Positions 14,021 to 15,361 of a stretch of DNA of 15,361 bases are shown piece after piece. The notes under the pieces were generated by a model. The model searched no databases, was not told where the DNA came from, and worked only from the letters and a program-made list of their open reading frames with translations. Every line of letters starts with the position of its first letter. Position 1 is the first letter of the stretch. The stretch lies in NCBI GenBank assembly GCA_937914675.1, contig CALDOC010000071.1, positions 1 through 15,361 of the forward strand, in the 5' to 3' direction. The stretch is from an uncultured Sulfurimonas sp. GTDB lineage: Bacteria; Campylobacterota; Campylobacteria; Campylobacterales; Sulfurimonadaceae. Both the position numbers and the translations under genes were made by a program.

Positions 14021-15337
14021 ATGCCAGAAATAATAACATTACTCAACTGTATAGTCCCTATAATGAAAATAAAACAACTGCAAATAATCATCCTAGCGTT
14101 ACTATCAATGAGAGGTAGGATAACAATGCTAGGTCTAAGTAGATGGAGTGAAAAAGGTGGAAGTTATCGAACAATTACAAGGTTCTTTCATTCAACAATA
14201 GATTGGGGAGCGATTAATTGGCAGTTCATAAAAATGCATCTTATTAAAAATAAAGGTTCAGTATATTTACTAGCTGGAGATGAAGTCATAGTAAGCAAGT
14301 CAGGAAAAAGTAGTTATGGATTAGATAGATTTTACTCTTCAATACAGAACCAAGTTATACCTAGTTTAGCATTTCTCAACTTATCGCTCATAGATGTAGA
14401 TACAAGAAAAGCATATCCTCTTATTACAAAGCAGATAATCAAACCTAACAAGAAAGGATGTGTAAAAGATAAGAGTTCAAAAAGTAAGAAAACTAAAGGA
14501 AAAGTAGGAAGACCTAAAGGGAGTGGAAACCAGGATAAGGGAAGTGTTAAACTTTCACCTTATTTAATCTTTGTCAAAGAGAGTATCACAGAGGTACTGC
14601 AGAGGATAAACAAACATATCAATATTACATACTTTGTATTTGATGGAGCATTTGGAAATAACTATGCAACACAGATGGTTAAACAATGTGGATTAGATAT
14701 TATCTCAAAACTTCAAAAGAACTCAGCTCTTTGTTTTCCAAATGAGGAAGAATATAAAGGAGTAGGTGCACCAAAGATATATGGTGATAGTATTGATTAT
14801 GATAACCTTCCTGAAAAATATTTAAAATCAACTGTTGTAGAAGAGAATATTACTACTAAAATTTATCAAATGAAAATGTTACATCGTAAGTTTTCAGATC
14901 CTTTAAATATTGTAATTATTCAAAAGATTAATACAACAACAGGAAAGTTAGCACATGTAATTTTATTTAGTACAGATTTAAATTTAGACTATAAAAAAGT
15001 TATAGATTACTACTCTCTTAGATTTCAAATTGAATTTGTGTTTCGAGATGCCAAACAGTATTGGGGAATGGAAGATTTTATGAATATTAAACAAAAACCT
15101 ATTGAAAATTGGGCTAATCTATCAACTTTTATGGTTAATTTCTCTCATGGACTACGAACTAAACATCATTCAAATGAGATGAGCATTCTTGATTTAAAAG
15201 CTCATTACCATGGGCTTAAATATGTGCAAGAAGTATTTAAATTACTTCCCGAATTTGCCAATGAGTATTTAATTAAAAGGGTTTCATCCAAGATTGCCAA
15301 CCTTGGAGCCATTAATCCATTTTTGGAGGTGGCTTAG
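14021..15337 (+). CDS. IS4-superfamily DDE transposase
   Basis: The 438-residue protein would cut and join the ends of its IS. The catalytic triad is visible: Asp87 in LLAGDEVIV, Asp208 in FVFDGAFGN, and Glu338 in YSLRFQIEFVFRDAK, which fits the IS4-type Y-(2)-R-(3)-E-(6)-K signature exactly (Tyr331, Arg334, Glu338, Lys345). A lysine-rich insert (about 141-172) contains GRPKGS, like an AT-hook, between the first and second Asp. The frame is intact with no stop or frameshift, so it may be active. Cyanobacterial and other bacterial IS4/IS701-type transposases share the MPEI start and the LRFQIEF..RDAKQYWG block from memory; the exact IS family is uncertain. Only 24 bases separate the stop from the right end. 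Confidence 0.93.
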   Translation: MPEIITLLNCIVPIMKIKQLQIIILALLSMRGRITMLGLSRWSEKGGSYRTITRFFHSTIDWGAINWQFIKMHLIKNKGSVYLLAGDEVIVSKSGKSSYGLDRFYSSIQNQVIPSLAFLNLSLIDVDTRKAYPLITKQIIKPNKKGCVKDKSSKSKKTKGKVGRPKGSGNQDKGSVKLSPYLIFVKESITEVLQRINKHINITYFVFDGAFGNNYATQMVKQCGLDIISKLQKNSALCFPNEEEYKGVGAPKIYGDSIDYDNLPEKYLKSTVVEENITTKIYQMKMLHRKFSDPLNIVIIQKINTTTGKLAHVILFSTDLNLDYKKVIDYYSLRFQIEFVFRDAKQYWGMEDFMNIKQKPIENWANLSTFMVNFSHGLRTKHHSNEMSILDLKAHYHGLKYVQEVFKLLPEFANEYLIKRVSSKIANLGAINPFLEVA

Positions 15338-15346
15338 AGGTTTGTT

Positions 15347-15361
15347 TTGGCTAAGGTGTTG
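15347..15361 (-). repeat. Right terminal inverted repeat of the IS
   Basis: TTGGCTAAGGTGTTG pairs with the left repeat at 14 of 15 positions and lies nine bases after the transposase stop. It may continue past the window. Confidence 0.78.

Larger units (their letters stand above)
13942..15361 (+). mobile_element. IS4-superfamily insertion sequence, apparently complete or nearly so
   Basis: Terminal inverted repeats CAATACCTTAGCCAA (13942-13956) and TTGGCTAAGGTGTTG (15347-15361) match at 14 of 15 positions and enclose one intact transposase gene. The element spans about 1.42 kb. The right end coincides with the end of the window, so the inverted repeat could be longer and the target-site duplication cannot be checked. 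Confidence 0.85.

Overview
The window looks like a chromosomal segment from a Campylobacterota (epsilonproteobacterial) bacterium, most likely of the Sulfurimonas/Sulfuricurvum kind. The evidence is a succinate dehydrogenase/fumarate reductase of the SdhABE type (flavoprotein, iron-sulfur subunit and a HdrB-like subunit with two CCG domains), the short ThiL, the thiL-truD pairing, AGA-rich core genes and a TATAAT-only promoter style. The genus is an inference; no rRNA or other marker gene is present.

Layout. (1) Positions 1-907: the 3' part of a membrane diguanylate cyclase with an ABC-type substrate-binding sensor; its arginine codon use differs from its neighbours. (2) Positions 1072-3712: YbgC thioesterase on the + strand converges with, and overlaps, a minus-strand periplasmic binding-fold protein; upstream of that lies exodeoxyribonuclease III, also on the minus strand. 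Each of the two minus-strand genes has a TATAAT box and a perfect 9-bp hairpin in its leader. (3) Positions 3790-8742, minus strand: a degenerate GGDEF membrane protein, then sdhA-sdhB-sdhE in a tight operon with its own promoter. (4) Positions 8818-11562, plus strand: thiL-truD-psd, three housekeeping genes 13 and 17 bases apart (thiamine diphosphate synthesis, tRNA pseudouridine 13, phosphatidylethanolamine synthesis). A divergent promoter region separates them from the GGDEF gene.

(5) Positions 11563-15361 form an AT-rich accessory region. It holds a hairpin repeat (copy 1), the scrambled remnant of a WD40-repeat/caspase-like (peptidase C14) gene, an intact AAA-ATPase-like/PD-(D/E)XK nuclease-fold gene, a second copy of the same hairpin repeat directly after that gene, a 116-bp MITE-like element with 28-bp terminal inverted repeats, and an almost complete IS4-superfamily insertion sequence whose right inverted repeat ends on the last base of the window.

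Functionally, the core genes cover central carbon and electron transport, cofactor, lipid and RNA maintenance. The accessory end is where novelty is most likely: a putative gene cassette bracketed by terminator-like hairpins, carrying a nuclease-fold ATPase next to the wreck of a caspase/WD40 gene, with two unrelated mobile elements beside it. I see no CRISPR array, tRNA, rRNA or phage structural genes.
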